Positions 1 to 9,046 of a DNA stretch of 40,822 nucleotides are shown one piece after another. The notes below the pieces were generated by a model, which did no database searches, had not been told where the DNA came from, and saw only the letters and a program-made list of their open reading frames with translations. Within the stretch, counting starts at the first letter, position 1. Each line of letters opens with the position of its first letter. The stretch comes from Chlamydiota bacterium (GTDB lineage: Bacteria; Auribacterota; JACPWU01), in assembly GCA_016178055.1 (NCBI GenBank), contig JACOUC010000058.1:1-40822 (forward strand), in the 5' to 3' direction. The position numbers and the translations under genes are program-made.

Positions 1-43
1 CTTCCCTCTGGCTTCACTCGGTTCGTTGCCTCTCCAAGTGCAG

Positions 44-164
44 AGTTCAGTTCTGAGTCGGTGGTTAGCCTTTACTCAGGCTCCTTATTTCGGCTTGCTT
101 TTGTTGGCTTGCTTGGCGCACTGAACTTTAAACCTTAAACTCTGAACCTTATTTTCGGCCGAAA
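44..164. repeat. GAACCTT-type word repeat and small palindrome after the response regulator gene
   Basis: The stretch downstream of the response regulator gene has no credible gene. Positions 121-150 are built from the word CTGAACTTT/AAACCTTAAAC/CTGAACCTT, and 41-50 carries the opposite orientation (CAGAGTTCAG). The same word family recurs at 20805-20838. A perfect 12-bp palindrome TTTCGGCCGAAA lies at 153-164. Function is unknown. It resembles the other intergenic word repeats of this window. Confidence 0.5.
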
Positions 165-167
165 GTT

Positions 168-204
168 AATGATAACAACAATGAAACACGATTCCGTTAT
201 CATT
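168..204 (-). terminator. Possible hairpin at the end of the response regulator gene
   Basis: AATGATAAC (168-176) and GTTATCATT (196-204) form a perfect 9-bp inverted repeat with a 19-nt loop, and the right arm contains the stop codon of the response regulator gene. No clear T-run follows on the minus strand, so it may be a 3' stabilising hairpin rather than a classic intrinsic terminator. Confidence 0.35.
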
Positions 205-1588
205 CGCCACTATCATCTTCTCTCTCCCCCTTAAAATATTTTAAAAGATAATGTCTCAAGGCATGACGTGAAAGGCCTAGAGCTTTGGCAGAAGCGCTGA
301 CTCGATTCTGATACTTTTGAAGAGCCCATTCAATTAACCCCTTTTCATAGGTTTCAACGGCTGACTTGAAATCAACCGTGTCAGAGAAAATCGAAGTCTG
401 AGAAGGACTTTTCTCAGCATGTAAGAGTTCAGAAGGAAGAGACTTTTTTCGAATGATTGGATCTTTTTCTAAAATCATGGCCCGTTCAATAATATTCCTC
501 AGTTCTCGAATATTACCTGGCCAAGAATATTGACCTAAAATTTGTAACACCTCAGAATCGACTCCTATAATATTTTTTGAATAAGAGAGATTAAATTTCT
601 GTATAAAATGCTCAACTAATTTAGGAATATCCGCACCCCTTTCTCTTAAGGGAGGGATATAAATACTCATGACATTGAGTCGAAAGTAGAGATCCTCACG
701 AAAAGAACCGTCCGTGATTTCTTTTTTAAGGTCTTTATTCGTTGCCGAAATGATTCGGCTGTCAGAGCTCATTAAAGAGGTTGTCCCCCCTACACGCTCA
801 AATTTTCCATCCTCTAAAACCCTGAGAATTTTGGCTTGAAGAGACAAAGGCATATCTCCTATTTCATCTAAATAAATTGTACCCCCTCCGGCCAATTCAA
901 ATTTTCCCTTTTTCGTATAAAGAGCCCCTGTAAAAGCCCCTTTTTCATGACCAAAGAGCTCACTTTCTAACAAAGCCTCAGGAATCGCGGCACAATTGAC
1001 GGGAATAAATGGTTTTAAAGAACGACTACTCAGTTCATGAATCGCCTTCGCAACGATTTCTTTTCCCGTACCACTCTCCCCTTGAACCAGTACAGTTGCT
1101 TGTGTCGGAGCTACGGTCTGAATCAACTCTCTGATCGAAACCATTTCAGGGTCTTCTCCAATAATTTCATCCAAAATTTTCCGCTCCTGAAGGGCTCCTT
1201 TCAACTGGAGATTTTCCTCATGGATTGATTTAAATTCTAAAGCCTTTCGAACTGAAAAAATAATCTCTTCAGGATCAAAAGGTTTAGCAATGTAATCAAA
1301 TGCTCCCATTTTAATGGTTTCAACCGCAGATTTAGGAGTTGCATAAGCAGTAATGAGAATGATCGGCATTGTTGGATTCTTCCTTTTCACCTCCTCTAAC
1401 AATTCAAGGCCGGTCATCTTTGACATTTTGAGATCTGAAATCATCAAATCAAAAGTTCTACTTCGAATCTTCTGAAGGGCTTCTTCTCCGCTCGATGCAA
1501 CAAAAACATCCAGGCCCTCGTCTCGAAAAATAGCCTCGAGAGAAATCAGCATATTTTTTTCATCATCCACAATCAAAATGGCACTCAT
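200..1588 (-). CDS. Sigma-54-dependent response regulator, NtrC family
   Basis: This is a cytoplasmic activator of sigma-54 promoters, controlled by phosphorylation. The N-terminal receiver domain has the acidic pair D8-D9 and phosphoacceptor D52 (MISDLKM). The central AAA+ domain has Walker A GESGTGKE, the sigma-54 contact loop GAFTGA and Walker B YLDEIGD. The C-terminal Fis-type helix-turn-helix includes SASAKALGLSRHALRHYL. The start at MSAILIVDDE is chosen because the receiver fold begins there and AGAGGT lies just upstream; a longer reading frame extends 33 codons into the kinase gene. The ATG lies 1 nt after the kinase stop codon, so the two are surely co-expressed. Its target is not shown by the sequence. 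The sigma-54-like promoter of gvpA in this window is one candidate. Confidence 0.95.
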   Translation of the reverse strand: MSAILIVDDEKNMLISLEAIFRDEGLDVFVASSGEEALQKIRSRTFDLMISDLKMSKMTGLELLEEVKRKNPTMPIILITAYATPKSAVETIKMGAFDYIAKPFDPEEIIFSVRKALEFKSIHEENLQLKGALQERKILDEIIGEDPEMVSIRELIQTVAPTQATVLVQGESGTGKEIVAKAIHELSSRSLKPFIPVNCAAIPEALLESELFGHEKGAFTGALYTKKGKFELAGGGTIYLDEIGDMPLSLQAKILRVLEDGKFERVGGTTSLMSSDSRIISATNKDLKKEITDGSFREDLYFRLNVMSIYIPPLRERGADIPKLVEHFIQKFNLSYSKNIIGVDSEVLQILGQYSWPGNIRELRNIIERAMILEKDPIIRKKSLPSELLHAEKSPSQTSIFSDTVDFKSAVETYEKGLIEWALQKYQNRVSASAKALGLSRHALRHYLLKYFKGEREDDSGE

Positions 1589-1589
1589 T

Positions 1590-2879
1590 CTACCTCTGGT
1601 TTTTTGTCGCGATGGGAAGCCGAATGGTAAAAGTACTTCCTCTTTCCTTTTTACTTTCGACTTCAACTGAACCATCATAGGTTTCAATCAAGTTTTTGAC
1701 AATAGAAAGTCCAAGTCCAGTCCCTTTCTCCTTCGTCGTAAAAAAAGGATCGTAAATCTTATTGACATCAGGAAGATCCATCCCGACTCCGGTATCGGAA
1801 ACAGAAACGAGAAGTGTTTCATTTTCTTCATCGAGAGAAGAAGTAAGGGTAATCAATCCCTGTCCCTCTCCCTTTTCTTGAATAGCCTCGAAGGCATTGA
1901 TGATCAAATTGGAAAAAATCTGCCTCAGATGTCCTTCATCAAAAAAAAGGAAAGGTAGATCTTTTTGATACTGCTTCTTAATATGAATGTTAGGGAAAGT
2001 GGTCTCAGGATGAATTTCATGGATCGCGCTATCCAGTACTTGATTAATATTTAATTTGGTCAATTTTGCATTCGACCATTTAGAATAATCCATGATTTGA
2101 CTCAAAATACGATCGGACCTGTGAATTTCTTCTCGAATAATGGTGACATGTTGCTTAACATCCGATAATTCATCCGTAACATGCTTTTCGAGATAATAAG
2201 CCGCATTATTGATAATGGTGAGAGGATTTTTAAGGCCATGAGCAATTTCTCCGGCCAACCGCCGAATGGCATGAATTTTTTCCCGCCTTAAATGAAATTC
2301 TCTCTCTTCTTCATCTTTAAGCACCCGCTGTTGAATAAGCGCATAAATTCCCCAACAGCAAATAGAAACCAAGAGTAAGACAATGATTCTCAAGTAAAAA
2401 ATTTCTTGAAGGAAAAGTTCTGTTTCGCGTTCCCCCACATAAACCGCTCCCGCATAAAAAATACAAAAGGCAAGATTGATGATTCCTTGAACTCGAATTT
2501 TAGGGAAATTAATGGCATTTCGAATCATCAATCCTGTATAAAACCAGTAAATCGGACTTTCAAGGCCTCCGGTCAATGGAATTAAAAAACTTAAATAAAG
2601 ATTATCAATAATGGAAAGAAAAAAGGCGGCTGTTTTAATTGATAAATCGCCCCATTTTCTAGCTTGAGCCCATGTCAAAACAACAAAGAAAATGGCATTG
2701 GCCATTAAATAGAGGCCCGCTTGATAAAACAAAAAACTTTTTGAAAAAAGATGCGTGGTATCTTGACTTCCAGACCCAAAAAAGAGAAAAGAAAAGAAGA
2801 GAAGAGCCGCTTTGATCGGCATCATGATCATTTTTTCAACAATCAAAATTCTTCGAATTTGACGATTTTTAGTTTCCAT
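1590..2879 (-). CDS. Membrane sensor histidine kinase, NtrB-like
   Basis: This is the partner kinase of the adjacent NtrC-type regulator. The N-terminal ~185 residues hold about five hydrophobic segments (near 20-36, 50-70, 83-101, 132-147 and 163-182) with no large extracytoplasmic domain, so the sensor is probably membrane-embedded. The HisKA dimerisation helix carries the phosphorylated H214 in EIAHGLKNPL. The ATPase domain shows the N box (NLIINAFEAIQ), DTGVGM and GTGLGLSIVKN. No good ribosome binding site is seen before the chosen ATG; Met17 or Met19 are alternative starts. The signal it senses is unknown. It lies 20 nt downstream of coaB, at the distal end of a housekeeping gene run. 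Confidence 0.93.
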   Translation of the reverse strand: METKNRQIRRILIVEKMIMMPIKAALLFFSFLFFGSGSQDTTHLFSKSFLFYQAGLYLMANAIFFVVLTWAQARKWGDLSIKTAAFFLSIIDNLYLSFLIPLTGGLESPIYWFYTGLMIRNAINFPKIRVQGIINLAFCIFYAGAVYVGERETELFLQEIFYLRIIVLLLVSICCWGIYALIQQRVLKDEEEREFHLRREKIHAIRRLAGEIAHGLKNPLTIINNAAYYLEKHVTDELSDVKQHVTIIREEIHRSDRILSQIMDYSKWSNAKLTKLNINQVLDSAIHEIHPETTFPNIHIKKQYQKDLPFLFFDEGHLRQIFSNLIINAFEAIQEKGEGQGLITLTSSLDEENETLLVSVSDTGVGMDLPDVNKIYDPFFTTKEKGTGLGLSIVKNLIETYDGSVEVESKKERGSTFTIRLPIATKNQR

Positions 2880-2899
2880 TGAAGTAAGAATCCGAGTGA

Positions 2900-3550
2900 T
2901 TATTTTTCAGAAAAGAAGGTTATCATTTTACGGACTAAATATTTTGCTAACTTTTTCTTTGTCCATAATCGAGTGGGAACTTTCATGGTTGAAGGTTCAA
3001 GAATTAAAAATTCAATTTTATTAGCCTCAAAACCACGGTCTTGAAAACCTACGCAATTAGCCACTATTAAATCCAAATTTTTTCCGAGCATCTTTTCCCG
3101 AGCATTTTCAAAAAGACGTTCGGTCTGGGCAGCAAAACCCACAAGCATTTTTTTCCCCTTATGATTTCCGGCCCAAGCTAAAATATCTGGATTAGAAATA
3201 AGTTCTACAATTCTAGAACATCCTTCTTTTTTTATTTTATGGGGAGAATAACTTTTCGGACGAAAATCCGAAACCGCTGCCGTCATCATCAGGACATCAC
3301 AATCTCGAAAATTTGCTTGAAGGACTTTGAACATTTCTCTGGCTGAAACGACATGAAGGGTTTTAACCGGTAAAGGTTTTAGAGAGGTTGGGCCTGAAAT
3401 CAAAAGAACGGAACAACCCAATCTCCAAGCTTCTTCAGCAATGAGATAACCCATTTTGCCACTCGAGGGATTGCTGATAAAACGGGTTGGATCTAAATAC
3501 TCACGTGTGGGGCCTGCGGTGACAAGAATACGCGGAAGGCTTTTTCTCAT
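2900..3550 (-). CDS. coaB: Phosphopantothenate-cysteine ligase domain protein (CoaB)
   Basis: CoaB condenses 4'-phosphopantothenate with cysteine, using a nucleotide triphosphate, in coenzyme A synthesis. The sequence shows [19 protein letters not shown], the [10 protein letters not shown] segment with the following KIKK, and the C-terminal NKIEFLIL strand. In most bacteria CoaB is the C-terminal half of a bifunctional CoaBC protein of about 400 residues. Here it is a separate 216-aa gene, with coaC 147 nt upstream and a repeat element between. No convincing ribosome binding site precedes the ATG, and the frame stays open upstream (about 30 codons) without a better start, which fits a formerly fused gene. 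Confidence 0.9.
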   Translation of the reverse strand: MRKSLPRILVTAGPTREYLDPTRFISNPSSGKMGYLIAEEAWRLGCSVLLISGPTSLKPLPVKTLHVVSAREMFKVLQANFRDCDVLMMTAAVSDFRPKSYSPHKIKKEGCSRIVELISNPDILAWAGNHKGKKMLVGFAAQTERLFENAREKMLGKNLDLIVANCVGFQDRGFEANKIEFLILEPSTMKVPTRLWTKKKLAKYLVRKMITFFSEK

Positions 3551-3611
3551 ATGAATTAAATCATTTTCATTGATATCATCATAAGCTTTGTCCGCCCAAG
3601 TGAACGAAAAG

Positions 3612-3686
3612 AGTCCACCGCCAACAGTCGACGGTCAACAGTAAAGGTCTTTATTTCTATGGACTGTAGACCATAGACCATGGACT
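3612..3686. repeat. Intergenic word repeat, GTCGAC/TGGACT family (copy 1)
   Basis: This element lies between coaC and coaB. It has one cluster of the words CAGTCGACGGTCAACAGT and, after a short spacer, a second cluster ATGGACTGTAGACC. The outer ends AGTCCAC and ATGGACT are near inverted. A copy with the same order and similar spacing lies on the opposite strand at 17525-17606, upstream of pyrR. Confidence 0.75.
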
Positions 3687-3697
3687 AATTCCATATA

Positions 3698-4258
3698 TTA
3701 ATTTGATATCCTTTTCTGAACCTCTTTTAAAATGGCTTCTAACGAAGCCAGTCTTCCCACTCCCTCATAACCACAAGCAAGATAACCTACTTCAGGATTA
3801 ACAAAAAAGTATCCATGAGATTTTAATTTTTGAATATTTTCCTGAACAATTGGATTCTCGTACATTTGATCATTCATCGCAGGAGCAAAAATCACAGGTT
3901 TCCTCGTCGCCATCATAGTGGTTGTAATGACATCATCGGCAATCCCGCTTGCAACCTTTCCTATAATATTTGCTGTAGCCGGAGCCACCACCACCAAATC
4001 CGCCCAGTGGGCCATTTGAGTATGCATCATACTGGCAAAGTCCTCTTCATCAAGCACACTCTGAATTACAGAATGACCCGAAAGAGTTTTAAGCGTCAGA
4101 GGCGTCACGAAATGGAGTGCATGTTGAGTCAAAAGGACATAGACTGAAGCCCCTTCAGTCACTAAGGTTCGTATAAGCTCGCAGGATTTATAAGCAGCAA
4201 TAGAACCACAAATCCCTACCAGAATTTTTTTTCCTTTTAAAGTCTCTTTAGACCTCAT
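3698..4258 (-). CDS. coaC: Phosphopantothenoylcysteine decarboxylase domain protein (CoaC)
   Basis: This flavoprotein decarboxylates 4'-phosphopantothenoylcysteine in coenzyme A synthesis. The N-terminal KKILVGICGSIAAYKSCEL is the FMN-binding start of the family. HWADLVVVAPATANIIGK contains the expected active-site region, PAMN is the substrate-binding motif, and LACGYEGVGR is the clamp with the reactive Cys. The 186 residues match only the first half of CoaBC. The ATG overlaps the stop of gmk by 4 nt (ATGA), with AAGGTG upstream. It ends just before a repeat element, after which coaB begins. Confidence 0.92.
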   Translation of the reverse strand: MRSKETLKGKKILVGICGSIAAYKSCELIRTLVTEGASVYVLLTQHALHFVTPLTLKTLSGHSVIQSVLDEEDFASMMHTQMAHWADLVVVAPATANIIGKVASGIADDVITTTMMATRKPVIFAPAMNDQMYENPIVQENIQKLKSHGYFFVNPEVGYLACGYEGVGRLASLEAILKEVQKRISN

Positions 4259-4890
4259 GCTTCACCTTTTAAGATTGAATGTTGCAATTTTTCAATGAAA
4301 GGTTTTTGACGGGAAGTACGATGTTTTTCTGCAATCATGATCGATCGAATTTTCTCAACGGTTACATCAATATTATCATTAACAACCGCATAATCATAAT
4401 TGAGAATACACTTTAATTCACGGCGAGCTTCATTTAAGCGAATCATAATCTGGCTTTCGCTATCTGTTTTACGACTATAAAGCCTTCCTTTCAAGGTTTC
4501 AAGAGAAGGGGGCAGAATAAAAATAAGAACCGATGGCCGTTGAGACCGGACCTGCAAGGCCCCTTGGGTATCAATATCTAAAAGAACATCTTGCCCTCGA
4601 TCAATGGCTTCATCAATCTCTTTGGCAGGGGTCCCGTAGGAATACTGAAAGACTTGAGCATGTTCTAGAAATTCATTCTTCTCTCTTCTTCTTTCAAACT
4701 CTTCTGGACTGATAAAAGAGTAATCTTTGCCATCCACTTCTCCGACTCGTGGCTTTCGAGTCGTGCAAGAAACAGAAAAATAGAGATCCGGTACGAGCTC
4801 AAGAAGCCGTGTACGAACAGTCGTCTTTCCTCCCCCCGAAGGAGATGAAAGAATCAGAAGTAAACCATTAAGTGATTTTGACTGATGCAT
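4255..4890 (-). CDS. gmk: Guanylate kinase
   Basis: This cytoplasmic enzyme phosphorylates GMP to GDP with ATP. It has the P-loop SSPSGGGKTT, the GMP-binding segment SCTTRKPRVGEVDGKDY and the lid region with YSRKTDSESQIMIRLNEA. The length of 211 aa is normal. It sits between yicC and coaC, a common neighbourhood (yicC-gmk-rpoZ-coaBC), but no rpoZ-like omega gene is present between gmk and coaC. No strong ribosome binding site precedes the ATG. Confidence 0.95.
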   Translation of the reverse strand: MHQSKSLNGLLLILSSPSGGGKTTVRTRLLELVPDLYFSVSCTTRKPRVGEVDGKDYSFISPEEFERRREKNEFLEHAQVFQYSYGTPAKEIDEAIDRGQDVLLDIDTQGALQVRSQRPSVLIFILPPSLETLKGRLYSRKTDSESQIMIRLNEARRELKCILNYDYAVVNDNIDVTVEKIRSIMIAEKHRTSRQKPFIEKLQHSILKGEA

Positions 4891-4911
4891 TTACGTTTTT
4901 TGAACGAAACC

Positions 4912-5790
4912 TCATTCAATATTTTGAACTTGCTCTCTGATCTTCTCAAGCTCATTTCGGATTTCGACAGTAAGTTTAGAAATATCTAAATCATTGGCCT
5001 TGGAGGCAATGGTGGTGACTTCTCTATTCATTTCCTGAGTTAAAAAATCTAGAAGTCGTCCAATCGGCTCATGATTCGTCTCAACCGCTTTAAAGAATTG
5101 ATCAAAGTGACTGAGTAAACGGACAATTTCTTCTGTAATATCAAGCCGCTCCGCCATGAGAGCCACCTCTCTTAAAATTCGTTCCTCGTTGGCATGATTT
5201 TCTAAAAGAAGATCTGAAAGCTTCTTCCTTAATTTTGCCTCATAGCGCTGAAGTGCCAAAGGCGCAAGCGATTGAATTTCCCTCACCTTCACTTCCATCA
5301 TGCTCAGACGCTTAAGAATATCCTGAGCCAAAGCGGCCCCTTCCTGATGACGCATTTTCGAAAGCTCGTCAAGCGCCCTATTCACAGTTTCAAAGACAAT
5401 GGTTTTCATCTCATCCAAATCAATCGAGGGTTTTTCAATCGATAAAATATCTTTATGCGAAAGCATATCTTTTAATGTGACTTCGTCTTTGAGTTCTAAC
5501 TCATCACATAAGGTTTGAAGAGCCTCGACATATTTCTTAGCTAAATCCAGATCAATTGAAAATTCTATCGTATCTCTAGATTGCTGAACATCAATGTGGA
5601 GCTGTAACCTCCCTCGCTTTACAAATTGGGAGGCAATGTTTTTTAATTCTTGTTCGAGCGAAGATAATTCTTTGGGAAGGCCCATTGATATTTCTAAATA
5701 GCGTCGATTGGTCGTGGAGACCTCAACCACAACACTACCCATCTTATTCTTTTTTTCAGCCCGCCCATAACCCGTCATGCTTTTAATCAT
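4912..5790 (-). CDS. yicC: YicC family endoribonuclease
   Basis: The start IKSMTGYGRAE is the family signature, and the C-terminal part (GRLLDFLTQEMNREVTTIASKANDLD region) is the conserved YicC-like/DUF1732 domain. Members act as endoribonucleases, shown for Escherichia coli YicC; the substrate here is unknown. The ATG at 5790 is chosen over the GTG two codons upstream because GGGGTGATT is well spaced from it. It precedes gmk, as in many bacteria. Its 5' side borders a heptamer repeat. Confidence 0.92.
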   Translation of the reverse strand: MIKSMTGYGRAEKKNKMGSVVVEVSTTNRRYLEISMGLPKELSSLEQELKNIASQFVKRGRLQLHIDVQQSRDTIEFSIDLDLAKKYVEALQTLCDELELKDEVTLKDMLSHKDILSIEKPSIDLDEMKTIVFETVNRALDELSKMRHQEGAALAQDILKRLSMMEVKVREIQSLAPLALQRYEAKLRKKLSDLLLENHANEERILREVALMAERLDITEEIVRLLSHFDQFFKAVETNHEPIGRLLDFLTQEMNREVTTIASKANDLDISKLTVEIRNELEKIREQVQNIE

Positions 5791-5816
5791 AATCACCCCA
5801 CGTTTAAACAGTCAGG

Positions 5817-5974
5817 AGTAGAAAGTAAGTAGTAAGTAGAAACCGACTTGCTTCTTACTATATTACTGTATTTATCCTACTTACTACCTACTACTTACTA
5901 CTTACTACTTACTACTTACTACTTACTTTCTACTGTTTTTTGCTACCTACTACCTACTTCTTACTACTTACTGT
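5817..5974. repeat. CTTACTA heptamer repeat between yicC and pyrE
   Basis: The stretch consists of degenerate tandem 7-mers CTTACTA/CTACCTA on the plus strand (about 5870-5970), preceded by the opposite orientation AGTAAGTAGTAAGTAGA (about 5824-5840), so the transcript can fold on itself. The pyrE stop codon lies inside the array. Units are short and there are no spacers, so it is not a CRISPR. A short relative lies at 28586-28620. Confidence 0.8.
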
Positions 5975-6546
5975 TTTATTTTCTGGCTTCCGGGTTTCAC
6001 CACTGGAACCCCTTTCTCACACAAGGGACACTGATTTTTTTCATAGGTTGGGAAATCAACCTGAGCTAGAGATTTCAAAGGGAATGGAAAATGAAATTCC
6101 CCGCCCGTGCGATCCATCAGACTCGCGAAACCCACAACTTTAGCCCCTAAATTCTGACATAAATCAAATAATTCTAATATAGATCCACCGGTTGTGACAA
6201 CATCTTCTACCAAAAGAACATTTTCATCTTTTTCAATCTGAAAACCCCGTCTGAGCTCTAGAACGGCCTCTTTCCTCTCTGCATAAATGGCCTGGACTCC
6301 CAGAACTCTTGCAGTTTCATAAGCAATGATAATTCCACCCATCGCAGGTCCTACGACCTTGTCAATTCTTTGCCCTTGGAAAGGATGTATCAGTTCCACG
6401 CAAAGCCGATGGGTTAAATCTGGGTCTTGAAGAACGCGTGCGCATTGAAGATAAAAAGGGCTATGCCAAGTTGAAGCCAGTTCAAAGTGACCCTCTAACA
6501 AAGCTGCTCTCTCTCTGAAAAGTTTTAAGAGAACATCAGAATCCAT
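5968..6546 (-). CDS. pyrE: Orotate phosphoribosyltransferase
   Basis: PyrE transfers phosphoribose from PRPP to orotate, giving OMP. The PRPP-binding loop NVLLVEDVVTTGGS and the catalytic loop region with ERKEAVLELRRGF are clear. The C-terminus adds a CPLCEKG cysteine pair typical of a subgroup of bacterial PyrE. The start at MDSDVLLKLF is chosen because AAAGGGA lies about 6 nt upstream. The upstream in-frame ATG lies within a TCAATTTTCAATT repeat and lacks a ribosome binding site. It is the last gene of the pyr operon, and its last codons enter the heptamer repeat. Confidence 0.94.
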   Translation of the reverse strand: MDSDVLLKLFRERAALLEGHFELASTWHSPFYLQCARVLQDPDLTHRLCVELIHPFQGQRIDKVVGPAMGGIIIAYETARVLGVQAIYAERKEAVLELRRGFQIEKDENVLLVEDVVTTGGSILELFDLCQNLGAKVVGFASLMDRTGGEFHFPFPLKSLAQVDFPTYEKNQCPLCEKGVPVVKPGSQKIKQ

Positions 6547-6559
6547 ACAAATCCCTTTT

Positions 6560-6606
6560 TTTTTATCAATTTTCAATTATCAATTTTCAATTTTTCATTT
6601 TCATTT
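6560..6606. repeat. TCAATTTTCAATT word repeat between pyrF and pyrE
   Basis: A short A/T-rich array of the words ATCAATTTTCAATT and TTTTCATTTTCATT fills the gap between pyrF and pyrE. It resembles the AAATCAAAA family found at the other pyr gene junctions but is more degenerate. Confidence 0.5.
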
Positions 6607-6613
6607 AACGAAC

Positions 6614-7330
6614 TCATCTTACCTCTGACAGAATCTTTTCAAACATCTCACGAGGCCGAGCAGCCTCATATATAGGCCTTCCAATCACAAGAAAATCGGC
6701 TCCTCTTTTAAGAGCTTCTCCAACCGTAAGCGTTCTTTTTTGATCCGCTTTCACATCATCAGCCATCCGAATTCCAGGACAAACAATTTTAAGATCATTC
6801 CCCACCACCTCTCGAATTCTTTCAATCTCATGGGCTGAGGCAACGATCCCATCTAGACCACACTCTCTTGCTAGCCCTGCAAGATTCGAAACCCACTCTT
6901 CCAAAGGAAGAGGAATTCTCAAATCCCTTTTCAAAACATTTTGATCAATACTCGTTAAGACACTGATCCCCAAAACCATCGGTTTTAAAACACCCATTTT
7001 TGATGCCGCTTCATGGGTTCTCTTAACGGATGCTTTGAGCATATCAGCGCCGCCCGACAAATGGACGGTGAACATCTTTAATCCCCAAGGGATCACTCCT
7101 TCAATAGCCTCGGCCACTGTATTAGGAATGTCATGAAATTTAAAATCTAGAAAAATTTCTAAATTTCTCTTCTTTACCAACTGAATGAGTGGCTCCCCCA
7201 AACGGTAAAAAGAAGCGGATCCGATCTTCACGACCTTGAGACAATCTTTTAATTCATCCAAAACAAATTCACATTTTTTAAGATCAGGAAGATCAAGCGC
7301 AAGAATGATTTTTTCACAGATTTCTTTCAT
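6614..7330 (-). CDS. pyrF: Orotidine 5'-phosphate decarboxylase
   Basis: PyrF converts OMP to UMP, the last step of the pathway. The catalytic segment LDFKFHDIPNT, the N-terminal ILALDLPDL and the C-terminal phosphate-binding LVIGRPIYEA are present, and 238 aa is the usual length. The ATG overlaps the stop codon of pyrD (ATGA), so translation is probably coupled. Confidence 0.96.
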   Translation of the reverse strand: MKEICEKIILALDLPDLKKCEFVLDELKDCLKVVKIGSASFYRLGEPLIQLVKKRNLEIFLDFKFHDIPNTVAEAIEGVIPWGLKMFTVHLSGGADMLKASVKRTHEAASKMGVLKPMVLGISVLTSIDQNVLKRDLRIPLPLEEWVSNLAGLARECGLDGIVASAHEIERIREVVGNDLKIVCPGIRMADDVKADQKRTLTVGEALKRGADFLVIGRPIYEAARPREMFEKILSEVR

Positions 7331-8241
7331 TGATTCACCTTCAAAGACCCTGTAATTTCTGATATTTTTTTGAAATTAAATTTCTCCATATATTTCTTTA
7401 ATCCATCGAGAATTTTAAGGGGAGTCAAAGGATTATAAAAATTAGCCGTACCAATGGAAATGGCTGTGGCTCCAGCCATTAAAAACTCTAGGGCATCTTC
7501 AACCGTTGCAATCCCTCCCATTCCTAAAATGGGGATATCCAGCTTTGAATGTACTTCATAAACCATTCGAAGAGCAATGGGTTTGATGGCAGGCCCCGAA
7601 AGCCCACCTGTAATAGATTTTAATACAGGTTGTCTCCTCTCAACATCAATGGCCATCCCGACCAAAGTATTCACCATCGAAATTCCATCGGCACCTGCGG
7701 CCTCGACTGCCTCGGCCATCGGAACAATATCCGTTACATTGGGAGAAAGCTTGGTCAAAACACCTCTTGAAAAAGCCTTTCTGACTCGCGAGGTCACCTC
7801 ATAAATTTTATCGGGTTTCGAACCAAAATGAATCCCTCCCTCTTTGACATTCGGGCAAGAAAGATTAATCTCTAGAGCAGCCACTTCTTGAATAGGTTCT
7901 AAACGCTTTGCTAATTCCTCATATTCTTCATCAGAAACACCATTGATATTGGCAATGACTTGCGTATCAAATTTTTTCAAGAATGGAATTTTTTTCTCGA
8001 TAAAAGTATCCACTCCTACATTTTGAAGTCCAATCGAATTGAGCATTCCGGAGGGCGTTTCGACAATTCGCTGAGGCGGATTTCCCTTGCGAGGCTTGAG
8101 GGTCAGTCCCTTCACCGCAATCCCTCCTAATTGATTAAGATCAACCAGCTCACTAAACTCCTCTCCATAGCCATACGTTCCTGAAGCTACAGTGACAGGA
8201 TTTTTAAGTTTAAGACGCCCTAATTGAACCGAAAGATTCAT
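7327..8241 (-). CDS. pyrD: Dihydroorotate dehydrogenase, class 1B catalytic subunit
   Basis: This FMN enzyme oxidises dihydroorotate to orotate and passes electrons through PyrK to NAD. The sequence has NPVTVASGTYGYG, the catalytic cysteine motif EINLSCPNVKEGG and the FMN phosphate site LGMGGIATVEDALEFLMAGA. The adjacent pyrK identifies class 1B. The start at MNLSVQLG is chosen for its match to the family N-terminus and an upstream GGTAGG. A longer reading frame would add 30 non-conserved residues overlapping pyrK; with the chosen start, the pyrK stop lies 13 nt upstream. Confidence 0.96.
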   Translation of the reverse strand: MNLSVQLGRLKLKNPVTVASGTYGYGEEFSELVDLNQLGGIAVKGLTLKPRKGNPPQRIVETPSGMLNSIGLQNVGVDTFIEKKIPFLKKFDTQVIANINGVSDEEYEELAKRLEPIQEVAALEINLSCPNVKEGGIHFGSKPDKIYEVTSRVRKAFSRGVLTKLSPNVTDIVPMAEAVEAAGADGISMVNTLVGMAIDVERRQPVLKSITGGLSGPAIKPIALRMVYEVHSKLDIPILGMGGIATVEDALEFLMAGATAISIGTANFYNPLTPLKILDGLKKYMEKFNFKKISEITGSLKVNQ

Positions 8242-8254
8242 AGTTTTTCCTACC

Positions 8255-9046
8255 TCACCACACCATTTCATCCGCCATAAACACAGGGCCTTCACGGCAA
8301 ACACGCTTGTAATAACTCGCCTTCCCGTCATGACATTCTACAACGCACCCCATACAAGTTCCAAGACCACAACCCATATATTCTTCAAAAGCAACCTGAC
8401 ATCGCAAATGATTTTCGCGAGAGATCTGGGCCACTTTCGCTTCCATCAGACGAGGGCCGCAGGTGAAAAGCTCGATCGTCGTGCGTGGACCCTGATTCAA
8501 TTCTTTTCTCAAAACATCCGTCACAAATCCCTTTTCACCTAAACTTCCATCCTCTGTGACAAAAGTCACGGAACATCCTAATTCTTCAAATTCATTTTTT
8601 AGAATGGCATGATCACTCGTTTTAATTCCAAAAAAAAGTTTCATTTTAATATTCTTTGGTGAGCGCTGAGCCAAAAATAAAAATGGAGCCACGCCAACGC
8701 CTCCTGCAACCCAAAGCCATTCATTAGTCTGTGTCGGGCGAAAACCATTTCCTAACGGGCCCCAGGCATAAACGCTATCACCTGGTTTTAATCTCGAAAT
8801 TTCACGAGAGCCTTTTCCATAAATTTTATAAAGAAAGGATAATTTTGAACCATCCACTCTGAAAATACTGTAGGGACGCCCCAAAAGAATACTGCCCTTT
8901 TCAGGTTTGATCATGACAAATTGGCCCGGCTGGGCAAGACTTGCCATTTTAGAATGTTCGAAAGTGAGGACAAAATGATTGGGGGCCACTTCATGATTAG
9001 TCATCAGAGAAACGTGGTCGTAGAAGATCGGTGTTCTCTCAGACAT
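8255..9046 (-). CDS. pyrK: Dihydroorotate dehydrogenase electron transfer subunit
   Basis: PyrK carries FAD and a [2Fe-2S] cluster and links PyrD to NAD. The FAD-binding segment GRPYSIFRV, the NAD-domain [16 protein letters not shown] and the C-terminal cluster cysteines [13 protein letters not shown] plus a later RVC are all visible. [11 protein letters not shown] (9046) is taken as the start; an ATG two codons upstream is possible. The 5' end overlaps the end of carB, and pyrD follows closely. Confidence 0.95.
   Translation of the reverse strand: MSERTPIFYDHVSLMTNHEVAPNHFVLTFEHSKMASLAQPGQFVMIKPEKGSILLGRPYSIFRVDGSKLSFLYKIYGKGSREISRLKPGDSVYAWGPLGNGFRPTQTNEWLWVAGGVGVAPFLFLAQRSPKNIKMKLFFGIKTSDHAILKNEFEELGCSVTFVTEDGSLGEKGFVTDVLRKELNQGPRTTIELFTCGPRLMEAKVAQISRENHLRCQVAFEEYMGCGLGTCMGCVVECHDGKASYYKRVCREGPVFMADEMVW

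Noticed and set aside
4240-4270. An rpoZ (omega) gene between gmk and coaC
   Set aside because: The two genes overlap by 4 nt, so there is no room for it.
5817-5974. Tandem short repeats as a possible CRISPR array, and long Tyr/Leu-rich open frames over it
   Set aside because: The units are about 7 nt, degenerate, with no unique spacers. The open frames are simple translations of the repeat (YYLLLTT) without ribosome sites.
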